A stretch of DNA of 64,000 nt from Saxidomus purpurata (GCA_022818135.1 JAFMSR010000018.1:19954595-20018594), one strand, 5' to 3'. Shown: positions 23,851 to 35,926, counted from the first letter of the stretch. Program-made: numbers and translations. The notes: generated by a model not told the origin, from the sequence alone.

Positions 23851-24894
23851 CAACATGTCAATTATGACTTTATTCTTATGTAAATGATTATCCTTATCTC
23901 ATAGTAGCATTGCCTAGTGCATAAGAATTAATTAACCTTTTGCTTGAGTTATTTTCCATGTAAGTATTCTACACAAATTGGAAAATATAATATGAATAAA
24001 AAATGGACAATAACATAATCCAAAAATCTAGGCAGACTAACTGACTATTTGTATGTTGACTTGCGCTTAATAAATATGCCATTCTCCTTGTCAACTCTAC
24101 ATTTTTTTTTGTGCTGAGATAAGCAATATCAATAAACAAATAGCATACGACGTCAAAGTTAGTTTATGCTCTGATCGGAACTTGGTTCGAGGTTATACGC
24201 CGTGCTTTAGTCATATAAAAATAGCAAAGTGTTCTTTATATAATAATTATACTTTGTAAATTTCCTTAAGCTAGGATGAAAGGCCAAAATAAATTGTTAG
24301 TGTAGCGTGTGGACTGTAAGCGTTGCACAACATGGGGTGAAAGAGTATGATATGAATTATTGAGGGTATATTTTTCTAATGTTATTTTTTTAGATTTCAT
24401 TAAAACTGTATTAGATCTTTTTATCAAACACATACGTATAAACAATGTTAACACTTGTATTTTTCTTTCTTAAAGTTTGTAGTTAGATGTTCATATTTGT
24501 TATCCAATTGAAACAGAAACATAAATTACATTTTGTATTCTCGAAGCATGTATTTTAGGGGCTTCTATACACTTACTGTTGCTGCATGTGATAAATTATG
24601 ATAGCTTTCTCCGTTTGCCATTTATAAACAAACAATGTACTACAGTCTGTACTCGTTTTGTCATGGTACCAAATACATACATGTATTATTATCCGAAGGT
24701 AAAGTAAGCTTGCAGACACATTGTGCTGCTGTACGTGTGTTCGAATCATATACTGATATATTTTTGTGTTTTGGTACTAAATGTTATTTAGATTGATGTA
24801 TTTTTCATGAAGCCGATACGAAATAAACCGGAATTATGTGGTTCGCATTTTCGCAAATGCAAGTTTTAAGCTTTGGCTGATCATTTTATTTCAG

Positions 24895-25115
24895 TTAGGG
24901 AATATGTTTGCTGTTACATCACCTCATTAGGTTTAGGTCTTAAAAGCAACCAATCAGCGGACAGGATTGACAAATCAGTTATTTGCAATAGGACAACTAA
25001 ATGCTACATACAATGTTACAAGGACAGATTACATGAACATTGCAGAAGTACAGTCCATACATCGTATCCAAATCATACGCAAGACGGCGAGAGAAATAAT
25101 TTACAGATAGAAAAG
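24895..25115 (+). CDS. Candidate exon of a secreted, Cys-rich protein
   Basis: A clear acceptor (TCATTTTATTTCAG, ending 24894) and a donor (GAAAAG/GTACAG at 25116) bound 221 bp with two split bases and 73 open codons. The peptide starts REYVCCYITSL and includes ICNRTTKCYIQC and RLHEHC, giving six Cys and three N-x-S/T sequons (NQS, NRT, NHT). That composition suits an extracellular domain. The frame actually stays open to 25178. It lies between modules M1 and M2 of one duplicated unit, and I did not find the homologous exon in other units. The family is not recognised and chance cannot be excluded. Confidence 0.35.
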
Positions 25116-25838
25116 GTACAGGACACTAAAAGATGCTTACTGAACATTGAAGCAAATAGAACATCTGTAATTGTTTAAAGTGGATTTGTTTTCAAGAAAA
25201 CATCCAGCTGAAATAGGTGTGTGTAAAAAGGGTAGAGGAAATAATAGCTTTTAACCCAATACACCAAACTCTTCCTGCTACCAGTACGAAATAATAACTT
25301 TCCAAAAATTACTTTTCCTATTTTGACTGGGAGAGTCAGTTTAAAAAAAAAACAACTGCATGCAGGAGTTGCTTCTCTTCCACTGCCGAAATCTCTACCA
25401 ACAACTACAACAACACAAGGGAGATCACTGCGAAGAAAGGAACTATTCTTTTATTTGTCCAATCTTTTTTATTTCTAAAGCACCAACTTCAAATACTAAT
25501 GCGGCATTATCATTAGTTTAACACATTTAAATGCACAGCAACCAAAAATTGCTTTATAAAACTGTCACAAATGCCTATTGCGTGTGAAGTATTTAACGTT
25601 TTTTTGAAACCAACATAAACAAAACTGAATCATCATCTTGATTTGAGCGTTTTGAATTTTCATGCAATTGGCTTTTCAACTTAGATAATATATGCACAGG
25701 TTTTTCAAAACTAAACTCATGTTTTGATCCTTTTCCGAATAGAAAGCTGCAATCTTTTCAATATCATTTAAGAATCAATATTCTATTTATAACAAAACCA
25801 ATTTAAAACAATATGGTTACTTTGCAGAAATTGGAACA

Positions 25839-25880
25839 TTTCGACTTTGTTTTGAAGTGCCGAATCACACCAGGGACGGG
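25839..25880 (+). repeat. Duplicated module M2, copy 2
   Basis: CGACTTTGTTTTGAAGTGCC and then GAATCAC matches the copies at 18386 and 36919 with one or two changes. Confidence 0.65.
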
Positions 25881-26149
25881 CATCCCAGAGAAGGAAAGTT
25901 TCAATAGTTTCCTAATACTTTCGAAACTTTGATCTTAATAATAAAAGTAACTTAGTTCGCTAGTTTTCATTTTAAAACTTTCAGCTGTTTGCATATAAGT
26001 TTCGGTTATGTGAGCATTCCTGTTATATAATATTTCTATTATCATTCATGAAGGAAAATATTCAGAAATGAGACAAAATACTAAATAATTTGGAAAATAT
26101 GAATGAAAATATGAACGACGATAATGCAAGAAAGTAAACGTCAATGGGT

Positions 26150-26510
26150 TGATTTTAAATTTAACCGAAACCCTAGAAATGCAGGATGAAGCAAATACCC
26201 TCGTAGACGAGATGATGTTAAATATAGCCAAAACCGTAGAAATGCAGGATGAAACAAATATCCTTTGAGACGAGCTATGAACACTTAGCATATAATACCG
26301 TAAACTGAAATCCCAAATCGCCTGTTTTAACGATCTCTTTATTGACTGAAAGATGCTATTTGACACATGGTCCCCCTGGCAAATAAACAAGCGTAAAGCT
26401 AATTTAAAAGCAAAGATCTAAATGTATCATAAACACAAATCATCGTCAATTAAAAACAATTACTAGCTAAAATAATTGAAATAAATACAGTATGCATTAA
26501 CCACACACTT
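26150..26510 (+). repeat. Duplicated module M3 with internal tandem copy
   Basis: GAAATGCAGGATGAAGCAAA and GAAATGCAGGATGAAACAAA occur about 71 bp apart, so the start of the module is itself duplicated here. CTTTGAGACGAGCT, TGCTATTTGACACATGG and later ACCACACACTTCAT follow, as in the 19.0-kb and 34.7-kb copies. The 114-codon minus frame across this region is not conserved at those copies and is rejected as a gene. Confidence 0.6.
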
Positions 26511-26769
26511 CATTTATGATGATTATAAGTGTAAATGTAGTTCAAACGATATATAGGTAGATATACAGAGGGATTAAGAGACAAAAATGACACCCATATT
26601 CTACTTGATACTCAAGTTTTCAAATTCACTCCAGAAATTACCGGTATGATAATACTAAAAAACGCTTTTAAAAGTTCTTTAAAATATGATTATTCATTTT
26701 TACATATCAACTAATCTTGAAGTTCGTACTTCATTACATATAATTATATGCATTTTTTCTTTTGGTTGT

Positions 26770-27080
26770 TTTTTGTCCGAACCTGGATTATCTCCCTGGT
26801 CGAACTTGCGAGGACCCCTGACCGGAGCATGTTTAGTAGAGACAGATGCAGATGCAAGAAAATATGGGTACCAGAGCCTAGCTCTTTTACGAATAGGCCC
26901 CTTGGGTTTTTTACATGCCCGGTGTAAAGCACCGATAAACGTGAGACTACATGTACCTCAGGGTTTCTAACCAGTTCATCTGTAAATGGATGTGAATCAC
27001 TGAAAAAAGTTTCTGAAATTTGCAGTGCCCCCCGGAAGTCTGGTAGTCCAGAGCGTCAACCACTCGGCCAACGCGCCACC
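26770..27080 (-). mobile_element. tRNA-Ser/Leu-like SINE, minus strand
   Basis: Read on the minus strand from 27080, the sequence starts GGTGGCGCGTTGGCCGAGTG, a class II (Ser/Leu-type) tRNA D-arm with A-box TGGCCGAGTGG, then GACGCTCTGGACTACCAGAC like an anticodon arm. The variable arm and B-box are replaced by an unrelated body with CACCGGGCATGTAAAA and AAGGGGCCTATTCG. This is a SINE head, not a working tRNA. Internal promoter function is doubtful without the B-box. Confidence 0.6.
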
Positions 27081-27520
27081 CATACATATCTCCTTATACC
27101 ATTTCACCCGTCAATACATCATGCACTTGCGTTTACAACTACGTGCAATTACATAATGTGTAATTGACTAATGTTTTACAACATCTTCAAAACTGTGTTA
27201 TTGGCTTTTCATCCGGACAATGTTATTTCAATTTGACAAAATGTTGCATCAAATGCCCTTCATGTCAAGTTTTGTTAAAGATCTTTATTCCAGACACGCG
27301 GATAAATTTGATAAGATAAAGACATTGACGTATGAAGAAATTCGTACTTAAACTCTTCCAACAAACATGTAAACATCCCTGTCTAACATAGTGTTCTTCA
27401 AAGGCCATAGTCCCTACAGTCAATAAGAAAGCGGTTTGCAGCGAGGGATATAGTCGGTTCATTTTCACTCTTAATGAGTTTTGAATGTGTTAAACATGTA
27501 TGAGTATGATCTTATCATAT

Positions 27521-27932
27521 CTTAGGATACACGGTTGGGAATCACATGATAAAAATAATCTCTAAACAAAAGTAAATATATGAAAAATGTTATAAAATAA
27601 TGAAAGCTGTTCAGCTGTGATTATAAAAAGTAGCCTATCTTATGACAACATAAACGTATTTTAGAACTACTCAGGTCTCAATAACAATCACCTTCTGATT
27701 GTGCTAAACACTTCAAAAATTAATTAGTTCAGTGTACTGAAGTGTTTATTACAATCGGAAGGAGACTGTGATCGAGACCTAGTATGTAGTTCTAGAATAC
27801 GCTAATGTCGCCATAAGATAGGCTTCATTTCATATTTAAAGCTTAACAACTTTCATTATTTTTTAACATTTTCATATATTTACTTGTGTTTTGAGATTAT
27901 TTTGATCACGTGATTCCCCACCGTGGGATAAG
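27521..27932. mobile_element. Long fold-back element (412-bp inverted repeat)
   Basis: Two arms of about 190 bp pair across a 22-bp spacer at 27716-27737. Matching arm words include GGGAATCAC with CACGTGATTCCCC, AAGTAAATATATGAAAA with TTTTCATATATTTACTTG, AGCCTATCTTATG with CATAAGATAGGCT, AGGTCTC with GAGACCT, and AAACACTTCA with TGAAGTGTTTA. Divergence between the arms (roughly one base in six by eye) shows it is old. There is no coding capacity. It is a MITE/fold-back type or the product of an inverted duplication. Confidence 0.85.
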
Positions 27933-27999
27933 TGTTGCCCAGATCAGTTTTGATCATATGTATATGTTGAATGTTGCTTTATCCCAAAACAATTACCAC

Positions 28000-28910
28000 T
28001 TCGAGAAAAGTATGTTCGATTATGTTTGAAATCAGAAAAATGAATTTTGTACTGACTGAATGGTAAACTCAAATCTAATGGAATAAAAGTCAGTTCTTAT
28101 GGGTTATCAGATATTTTCAAAGCGCTATATATCATACGAAAAGTGTTTTTTTCCATATCTACCAAGAAAACTGGAAACAAAATTTTTCAGAATAAATACC
28201 TTATCTCTAAACAAAATGCTTTTCAAAATAACTATAACTCACTGGCAATCACTAGCACAAAACGTAACATTGTGCACATCTTGTACAAATGAAGCAAAGG
28301 TCCATTAAAACTTGTCATTTTAAGTTGATTCAGAAGCTGTAGCTGTATCTTAGAGACAGTTGAAAACTCTCTGAAATGTTTGTACTCTCTGATATGTACT
28401 GTTTGTAAAGCACCTCGTTACGAACTGACATACGAAAAAAAGAGAGCTAGAAGCTTGCACATTCCATATAAGTAAATTTGTGTTCATTGTATTGAAGAGA
28501 AAAATGGCTAACAGAAGCATTATGTAAAAACAACGAGCGGCATCAGGACCGTCAAAAATACAATTCACGCGTTAGTGTAATGCCTCTGGTGCATGTAAAT
28601 TTATTCAATTACTACATCTAAAATGGATTTAAATTTAGATTTTCATGTATTATTTTTATTTGTATAGCTTTAAAATAATAATTTAAAATGTATCCGTCTA
28701 GTTTCATTAGGAATGCATGAAACATAGATGTACGAATTTCTTCGTTGGTTTGATACTCTAGTTTCCACGCCACACTATCATAATTTATCTCAATTTTTAT
28801 TCAAACTACGATCAATAGAGTACATTTATTAACATAACAAATTCGTTGATTTTTAGTTTGTTTCTCATTGATTACTAGATGATGCTAAGACAAGTTTTCG
28901 CATGCAATTG
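28000..28910. other. AT-rich DNA, nothing recognised
   Basis: Short frames at 28.1-28.3 kb (+) and 28.35-28.57 kb (-) have no splice context. No repeat boundary was recognised. Confidence 0.45.
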
Positions 28911-28914
28911 TTCA

Positions 28915-29320
28915 TATAATCTTTTGTCTGTATTTCTAAGTACTACATTGTTTTACATAAACTCATTTTATACTGATACACAAGCAACTCACTTTCAGAT
29001 ACCACTTATATAAACTAGCATTGAAATATACAAGCACGATTGTATGCTGCAGCAATAAATGCTGCGATATTTTCATTCCATAATACAGTCGCATCAATTG
29101 TTTCAGAGAATAAGTATTTAGTATAATTGACAGTCCGTGACACTCTAGGCAGCTGCTTTCACCTAGCACCTGTATCAAGGAGAATGAACTTGACGTGTGA
29201 TTAACTGATGAAGAATAACAATACAGTGGTTTGTAATTTTTTTATTGCGAACAATGGAAATAAGTTTACGTAAGTATGTCTTCTGATGTATAAGAGTCGA
29301 TGCAAGTGGTTCATCTATTA
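28915..29320 (+). repeat. Duplicated unit segment with decayed copy E
   Basis: TTTTGTCTGTATTTCTAAG, CAATAAATGCTGCGATATTT, CATCAATTGTTTCAG and GGCAGCTGCTTTC match 20.66-20.88 kb in order (TTTTGTCAGTATTTCTCAA, CAGTAAATGCTGTGG, CATTAATTGTTTCAG, AGCAGCTGTAC). The QLY-type frame is closed by TGA just upstream, so no gene is called. Confidence 0.55.
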
Positions 29321-30179
29321 GTGTATTAAAGTGGTCCTGTACTCCATTGTTTTAGTTTCATAATTAACTATGCATAACGTCACATTTTACTGAATAATAT
29401 TATTTTACCGAGTCAGCACATATTTTTCTTCAATTGTAAGCAACAGGTATGACTTTGTCTACATATATCACGACTATTAATTACTTTCTTCTAGGTGATG
29501 GGTAATTTTTGCAGAGTCAGTGTATGTACTTTGAAGATAATGAAAATAGACAGCTTCAATAAACTCTTTCAACTAAATTCTGTCAATAATAAGTAGAAAT
29601 GCTATCCGATTTCAAACAACATTTTAGTAGAATTTTGTATCTATTTTTTTTATATGCCGTTTTGTGTAAAAGCTTAATGTTAAAACAAGTGCGCGAGACC
29701 CTCTTTTTACTTAAATGTTAAGTTATTGTGAGATATTCTCAGAACATGTCAAAGATGAAAAATACATATTGACCATGAATGATTGAAATATTAAAAAAAT
29801 ATTACAGGAAAGCAGAAGTTAAAAATTATTAGTTAAATCATATTTCATCTTATTTGAAAGAACTTGTTGAAGGACAGTGCGTTTATCATGATAAGATTTA
29901 ATAACATTACTTTTAATACAAATGTTTGACTGTTAGACTGTTAATAATCAAATCTGAACATTTATTTAAAGTGCTACAATTGACTGTGGGCATCTGAATG
30001 GAAATATTGTTCTCTTTGAGCATCTGATTATATTAAATTAAAAGTTGATACAACGTGTGAATTGATATTCATTTCACTAATTGACGTCCTTATTCAGTTA
30101 GGAAATAAACTCAGTGTGAAAGCTCTTCAAATCGTTGTCCTTATGCCAGGGCATAAAATGCCTGCATTGGTGATATCTA

Positions 30180-30460
30180 TTAATCGACTTGTAATCATGA
30201 TCAGGCGCTATGAAATTATCGTGATCACTGATTATATCAGTCGGAAATACTGATCGGATTCTCTTTGAACAGTCATGTCCTAATATTTCTTTTGAACGAT
30301 GCCTTTTCATTTTATCTCAGTAACGTTCATTTGGCCCACTTCAAAAGACTGTTTGAAAGCGTGACATTGTGTCATGCGCACTTAAGCCATTAACGTAAGA
30401 CATGGGAATATAGCTTAACACGTGTTCCTTATCGCTAGCAAAACGCCTGTAGAATTGCTT
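30180..30460 (+). repeat. Duplicated module M1, copy 4
   Basis: GTAATCATGATCAGGCGCTA, CGTGATCACTGATTATATCA, CATTTTATCTCAGTAACG and AAGCCATTAACGTAAGACAT match the 23.53-23.85 kb copy. There are open frames on both strands across this module, but neither is preserved in the other copies. Confidence 0.7.
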
Positions 30461-30539
30461 CGTCTTATGTAGCCTCGGCATGTGTTAGTAAAAATGTGAC
30501 GGTATTTTTAAGGTAAGAGTTTGGGTCTTGCCTACGTGC

Positions 30540-30785
30540 AACTTACTTCTAAGCTGCATCGCCTCGTGCAGCAGATATAACAGGTGTCATCTTACTATCC
30601 AGGGTAATGTTATACAAAAATAGAAATGTACGTACATCGCAAGGGCAATAATATATCAAAGCGCTGTGAGCGCTGAAGGCCTGGGGGCTATAGGTTAACT
30701 CCCCGAAAAACAACTTTTGACCTACGTGTTTGCGCTGAACCTTACATGTACCTAAAGCACTTTGATTGATTTGATTTGATGAGAA
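30540..30785. repeat. Possible retroelement tail
   Basis: A block of higher GC content (CAAAGCGCTGTGAGCGC, GAAGGCCTGGGGGC) ends in CTTTGATTGATTTGATTTGA, a short tandem (TTTGA)-like tail of the kind left by some LINEs and SINEs. The 85-codon minus-strand frame overlying it looks incidental. Confidence 0.3.
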
Positions 30786-30944
30786 TTTTATCAAGGTCCG
30801 TCCCAAAGAGCATGTATGTTAGCTTAGTATTGGGATGAGACCCCGGCATGTCTCCCGTCATGCCTAGAAATATAAATTTTGTTGCCAAAAAGTAGGAGAA
30901 ATTTACCTGACTGCAATTTCCGGTCAGTATAGCCAAAGGTTGTT

Positions 30945-30990
30945 TGTGATTGGTTGCCAAAGATTAGGCCAATCACGGCGACCAATGAGA
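30945..30990. promoter_or_regulatory. CCAAT-box cluster
   Basis: ATTGG at 30949 and CCAAT at 30969 and 30982 lie within 40 bp. Two more CCAAT words occur at 31828 and 31860. Between them is a CpG-rich patch (31300-31420). Clustered CCAAT boxes are typical NF-Y promoter sites, but no transcript or TATA box can be tied to them here. Confidence 0.25.
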
Positions 30991-31299
30991 TCAGAGTGTG
31001 ATTGACCTAGTTTGAGTGTCTGGATCGTGGTGCCTAACAATTTTTTAGCAATTTTGATGATAGATAGTATATGTGTTTGTTTTGTAAAGTAAAAATCCCC
31101 TTAATAAAGTATTGTCCTATTTTTTATTTTGCTTAGCTTTTTGTGAAGATAAAAAATTTTTAATCGACCTGAATAAGAGATTAAAATGCTGTCCGAAAGA
31201 CATTGGTTTACTTATTTAACAAGTTGAAAAGTATGCATGAATGTTTGACCTATTATCCTACTCTGAAATTTTGAAAATATAAAAACCCCTTAAAAGCCA

Positions 31300-31455
31300 A
31301 ATAAACCAGCAGCCGCCGCAAGTGTCAGAGGTGTGTCACATAGGTCTTCCGTCGTCTGGAACGGAAACGAAATCGCCATCGTCGTAGCCGGTCGTAGCGA
31401 TGTATTGTGACATACATCGTGAAGTTTGACGTTTTGAGAGAGAGAGAGATTGAAT
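31300..31455. other. CpG-rich patch with short minus-strand frames
   Basis: CAGCCGCCGCAAG, CGTCGTCTGGAACGG and CGCCATCGTCGTAGCCGG give a local CpG density far above the surroundings. On the minus strand an ATG in good context (ACGACGATGG) opens a 29-codon frame starting MAISFPFQTTEDLC, and another frame ends YDDGDFVSVPDDGRPM. A (GA)n run (31437-31450) adjoins. It could be a first exon or a promoter-proximal island of a minus-strand gene. No donor site is convincing. Confidence 0.25.
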
Positions 31456-32261
31456 TTGGAAAATGTAACGCGTAGTCAAATATGTTATAAAGGAAAAAAA
31501 TCTTACAAAGCCAAGGAACAATTTAGCCACTTTAATAAAAGAATCAATAATTTATGGATAGATGAAAATAGTGGCAGTATTTACTTATAATTATAAAAAT
31601 GTACTCTAATTGTTGCAATTATTGTTGAAATGTTTAATCTGATTAATTATTTTGTGGTTTCAAGAATTTACTTATTATAAGAAAGTATATAAAACATCAA
31701 ACAGGCTACTTTGTTAACTTTTTACTTCTTTTAATTATAAATAATCTATATACAATAAAAAAATTAAGTAGACTTGTACCTGTTTTTTACTACCGGAGCT
31801 TGAAGCAAAAGTCGGATAGTAAGTGAACCAATGGAGCCAGGAGAGACAAAAATGATTAGCCAATCGCTGGGTGCTAATGACCGCCAGTTCGGTCTACTAC
31901 TGTTGTAAGAGCAGTGTCTAATGCAATTTTCTATATCTTTTGTATTAAAAATGAGCAGTTGCTAAAATGTGTCTATGATTATATGCATATTACTGTAGAT
32001 CATGATTTCGTAAGAATAGAAATATGATATTTTTTGTAAAATTTGGTGTAAACTTCTCTTTAATTATTTCTGAAGGGAATTTAGTTTTTAATCGTTAATC
32101 TGTCTTATCTTTTACTTATGAATAATAAAAGAAGTGAGTGTAGATCATGATCTGCATGATCGGCGATTCGGTCCTCGGACAGATGTTGGTGAACTACTAT
32201 TTATTTTTTTTTTTTTTTTGATCCTGGTTGTCTAACCAGTACTTTCCATATCGTCGAGGTG

Positions 32262-32470
32262 TTAATGTGATTGGGTTTTTCGTGCCCGAGTAAGGTTGTT
32301 CTTAATGTAGTTTTGATCTTTTATTACATATCTTTTAAATGGTGCGAAATTATAATTGCGAAAATAAGATATGTTTTTTAAGATTAACATTGCTGTTCGT
32401 ACTACTTGACCTGACCTACTTGTTGGTTTGGGTGACCTACTGCGCCTAAAGCGCGGGACGAAATTCAATA
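32262..32470 (-). other. Open frame of uncertain nature with AGGTCA words
   Basis: A 68-codon minus-strand frame (first codon TTG) has a basic, Arg/Ser-rich start (RFRRSRSPKP). The underlying DNA has AGTAGGTCACCC and AAGTAGGTCAGGTCAAG on the minus strand, resembling nuclear-receptor half-sites. Neither a start codon nor splice sites are persuasive, so I list the stretch without calling a gene. Confidence 0.2.
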
Positions 32471-32568
32471 TTTGACACAGAATGAATGATTCACAAATGT
32501 ATGGGTGGCAGGGAAGTTTATTTTATTATAAAACGTACGTTAAATGAAAAATAACCACATAGTCAATA

Positions 32569-32880
32569 TTATAAACTTTTTAAGCCAATAAAAATAATTC
32601 GATCTGCGCTTTGTACAACTTCAAGCGATATGATCTGATGATGTGGATCGAAATTATTGTGTACCAACGACAAGACCTTGAAACAGAAATAAACAAAGCA
32701 ATACCAGCAATGAAATATAAATACAGTACTGTTCAAATTGTATAACAGAGAAAACCAAAAATGATTCTGGGTTACCTTGTAGTTGTAATCGGTGAAACCG
32801 TTCACTGGGCCTTGACATGCAGCGTCCTCGATAAATGGCGGGTGATTTTGATCACATGAGTTCTTTCTCGGGAATGTACG
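32569..32880 (-). CDS. Candidate two-exon gene 3' end, minus strand
   Basis: On the minus strand an open segment reading PPFIEDAACQGPVNGF and then TDYNYK ends at an AAG/GTAACC donor (32776/32775). After a 99-bp stretch containing a typical TTTCTGTTTCAAG acceptor, the frame resumes at 32676 as VLSLVHNNFDPHHQII, continues to SADRIIFIGLKSL and stops at 32569. The junction is phase 0. The intervening 99 bp is also open but translates to Phe/Cys/Trp/Tyr-rich sequence unlike the flanks, which suggests an intron. The upstream limit is unclear, since the frame stays open past 32880. I do not recognise the family. Confidence 0.3.
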   Translation of the reverse strand, partial: RTFPRKNSCDQNHPPFIEDAACQGPVNGFTDYNYKVTQNHFWFSLLYNLNSTVFIFHCWYCFVYFCFKVLSLVHNNFDPHHQIISLEVVQSADRIIFIGLKSL

Positions 32881-32889
32881 TAAATTATA

Positions 32890-34600
32890 TCTTTTTTTAG
32901 GGAAATTTATTTTTAGTTAAATATATATATAATCGTTCGTAAATAAGAAAGTTGTCAATGAAATAACATCGAAAATTTGAAAATCAAACTATAAACTCTT
33001 ATATCGAGCTCCGTACGTTTCCGTACTTTTTCCGTGATATGCATATGATTATCTTCCGTAATCAGCTAACAGCGCATTAATTTCTAAAACAGAAAATGTT
33101 TTTGTAATGCAGCCCGTAAGCTTTATACCTTCCTGCAATCGTTTGAAGTTGTATGTACTCATTTTATTTGTAATATGTTCTTATCATATGCGACATTCAA
33201 ACAGAAGATTGATCTGGTCTGTTTACAGTTGTTATTCGCACATAGCACAGTTAAATTTCTTGCAGTGTTTGAAATGTGGTATGCTAACTTAGGCCTAGGG
33301 GACTTTCAGTTCCCAGGCCAATAACCGAAACGTCGTCAAGCATACTGGCTACTGACATGATATGCTGTGCTCAGTTCATGTACTATAATTCTAGTAAATG
33401 GCAAATGCTTATCAGTTTAGCACTTTTATTATACTCAGAAAAGTATTTTTCAATATACGGAAAGAACTGTGTCACGTTGATAATTTTGCATCTGTCTTCG
33501 AAATTAATATTAACTATTAACTTTAATCATTATTTTTATCTGTGAAATGATCTAGGGTAACACGTAATGTTTAAATGATTCACAAATAGTCAAGTTGTTC
33601 AAATACAAATGGATGTTGTACAATTCCTCAAACAGGGATATAGAAAAAGCATAAAATTTGTCAGTAAAGGGGGTTTGATGTGACTGTAAGCATTTGTAAA
33701 AGAAATTTAGATAAAAGGTATTGATGCAATCTAATTCTATTACGCCGATCAAGATCTATCTTGTGGAGTACCCTTTAGACAATAAGACACAAAATCGGTA
33801 CATCGCATTTTAGTAGGACAAAACGACGTTTAATAACAATTTAAAAAATAAAAAACCCATTGGAATAATAGGTTTCAGGTAGCCAATTTATCGATTTATT
33901 TTGTCATCAAGAGATATATCTTAAATACTGCCGATTTACTTGCATCATTCTTTTCATAACAATAGAACAGCGTATCATGGCTTCTTCGGAATTCGTTTGA
34001 ACATGTTTTAAATCGGAGATTTAATTTACAGAACTTTGACAAATTGGACACTTAATACTCCCACTTGAACCTCTTTTGGGGTTCTGAATCAAATCCGAAC
34101 TAGATTCCTCTCCCATGTAAACAAGCACAACTAGATATAGGTCATTGGATAAAGCGATGAAATTTGAAAACTTTGCCATAATGATAATGTGAACGAATTA
34201 GTTTTTTCCACTGTTTAAGGTCTTTCAAATATTGTTAAACAGTTTTTTTTAATAATTACTTATGAGTGAACGGCTTACAGTTACACCAGTGTGCATTACT
34301 GACATTTAAATCTGAGTTTCGTTCAACCAATCAATTCGGTCTGTGATATATGGGACGTTCAAAAAAAGAATTGACTGTGTTCGCAGTACAACTTAATGTT
34401 ATGATATACTATAAAAGAAAATCTTAATTTTATTGGAACATTGATAGGAAAAGTAAAAGTTGAAAAATGGAGAAACAAAACACCCCTATTTTTGTACTCA
34501 TGTTTGCAGAATGCAGATCTATTCTTTTGCAGTTTCAAGTGCTCGGAATATATACAAGAAATTTTTTAGACTAAGCTTAAGCGTAAACTATAATTTAGGT
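32890..34600. other. AT-rich DNA, nothing recognised
   Basis: Several 60-66-codon frames on both strands have no splice context and the composition expected by chance. No bounded repeat was found. Confidence 0.45.
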
Positions 34601-34639
34601 ATAACTTCACTGCACTGAGACATAAAAGAGGGATATAAT

Positions 34640-34930
34640 AATGCGAAATAGTTGATTAGAAACGAAACTCCCTTGAGACGAGCTAACAAAGAAACGCTGA
34701 CATTATCAGAGATTGACTATTAAAGTGATCTCTTCGCTTATTGAAAAGATGCTGTTTGACACAAGGTCTCATGGGTAAACTGACAGGCATGCTGCAATAA
34801 GTTATATATACCAGAAGCATAAAACGTTTATTCAACATGTAAAAGAAACGAACATTAAAATAAATACAGGTTTCATTGAGTATTCCGTCTATAAAATGCA
34901 CTTTATGCATATTGATTGTATAAGTAAAGG
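34640..34930 (+). repeat. Duplicated module M3, copy at 34.7 kb
   Basis: CTCCCTTGAGACGAGCTAAC, AAGATGCTGTTTGACACAAG and GAGTATTCCGTCTATAAAAT match, in order, the copies at 19.0 and 26.2 kb. Opposed short frames at 34.68-35.13 kb on both strands are shadows of each other and are not called. Confidence 0.6.
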
Positions 34931-35520
34931 TTACATAATATCGCAACCAGTTTCTCGATTTAAGATTGGTAAATTGAACCTTATAAAATATAGAAGTCTC
35001 AGTATAAATTCTAATATCATTTTATCCCTGTGGATACTCATAATGACCGTTGCTAGAGTAAACAAACACGGCGGGTGGAGCTTCGCATCTCGTTTGAATA
35101 ATTGGAAATTACAGTTACTGTAATTCAATTACATTTACAGTTTTACGATATATCTGGTTGATTGCCGTTTTAATAAAGAAATAACTATCAAACGAAATTG
35201 CTGACATTGTTTGTAACTCGATCATTGTACTGAAAATATTAGTGTTAAAAATTGTGTTGTTTTGATCGTCAAAATTGAAACAGTCTGACAGAATACGTTA
35301 CTACTGCTAAAGAATATTTGACTTTATTTTACATGATTTCGCTCCTAATAAGTAATTACACATCACAACTTTCCATTGCGTTTTACATATTCATTTAAAT
35401 TTTGCTGAATCGAGTTATTCTTTTCGACTGAAATTATAATTATATCGATATCACAGATGTGTTATTTCTGCTATGCATTCGTGCTTTTTATAATGTATTT
35501 GTAAAAAATAATTTTTATTT

Positions 35521-35926
<406 letters not shown>

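Noticed and set aside
26046..26390. 114-codon minus-strand frame
   Set aside because: It overlaps the duplicated M3 module, and the frame is not preserved at the 19.0-kb and 34.7-kb copies.
27015..27080. Functional tRNA-Ser/Leu gene on the minus strand
   Set aside because: Only the D-arm and part of the anticodon arm are present. The variable arm, T-arm and acceptor stem are missing, so it is a SINE head.
32634..32655. Another CTGATGA..CGAAAT word resembling a hammerhead core
   Set aside because: No stem II can form and no stem I complement is present, so it looks like coincidence.
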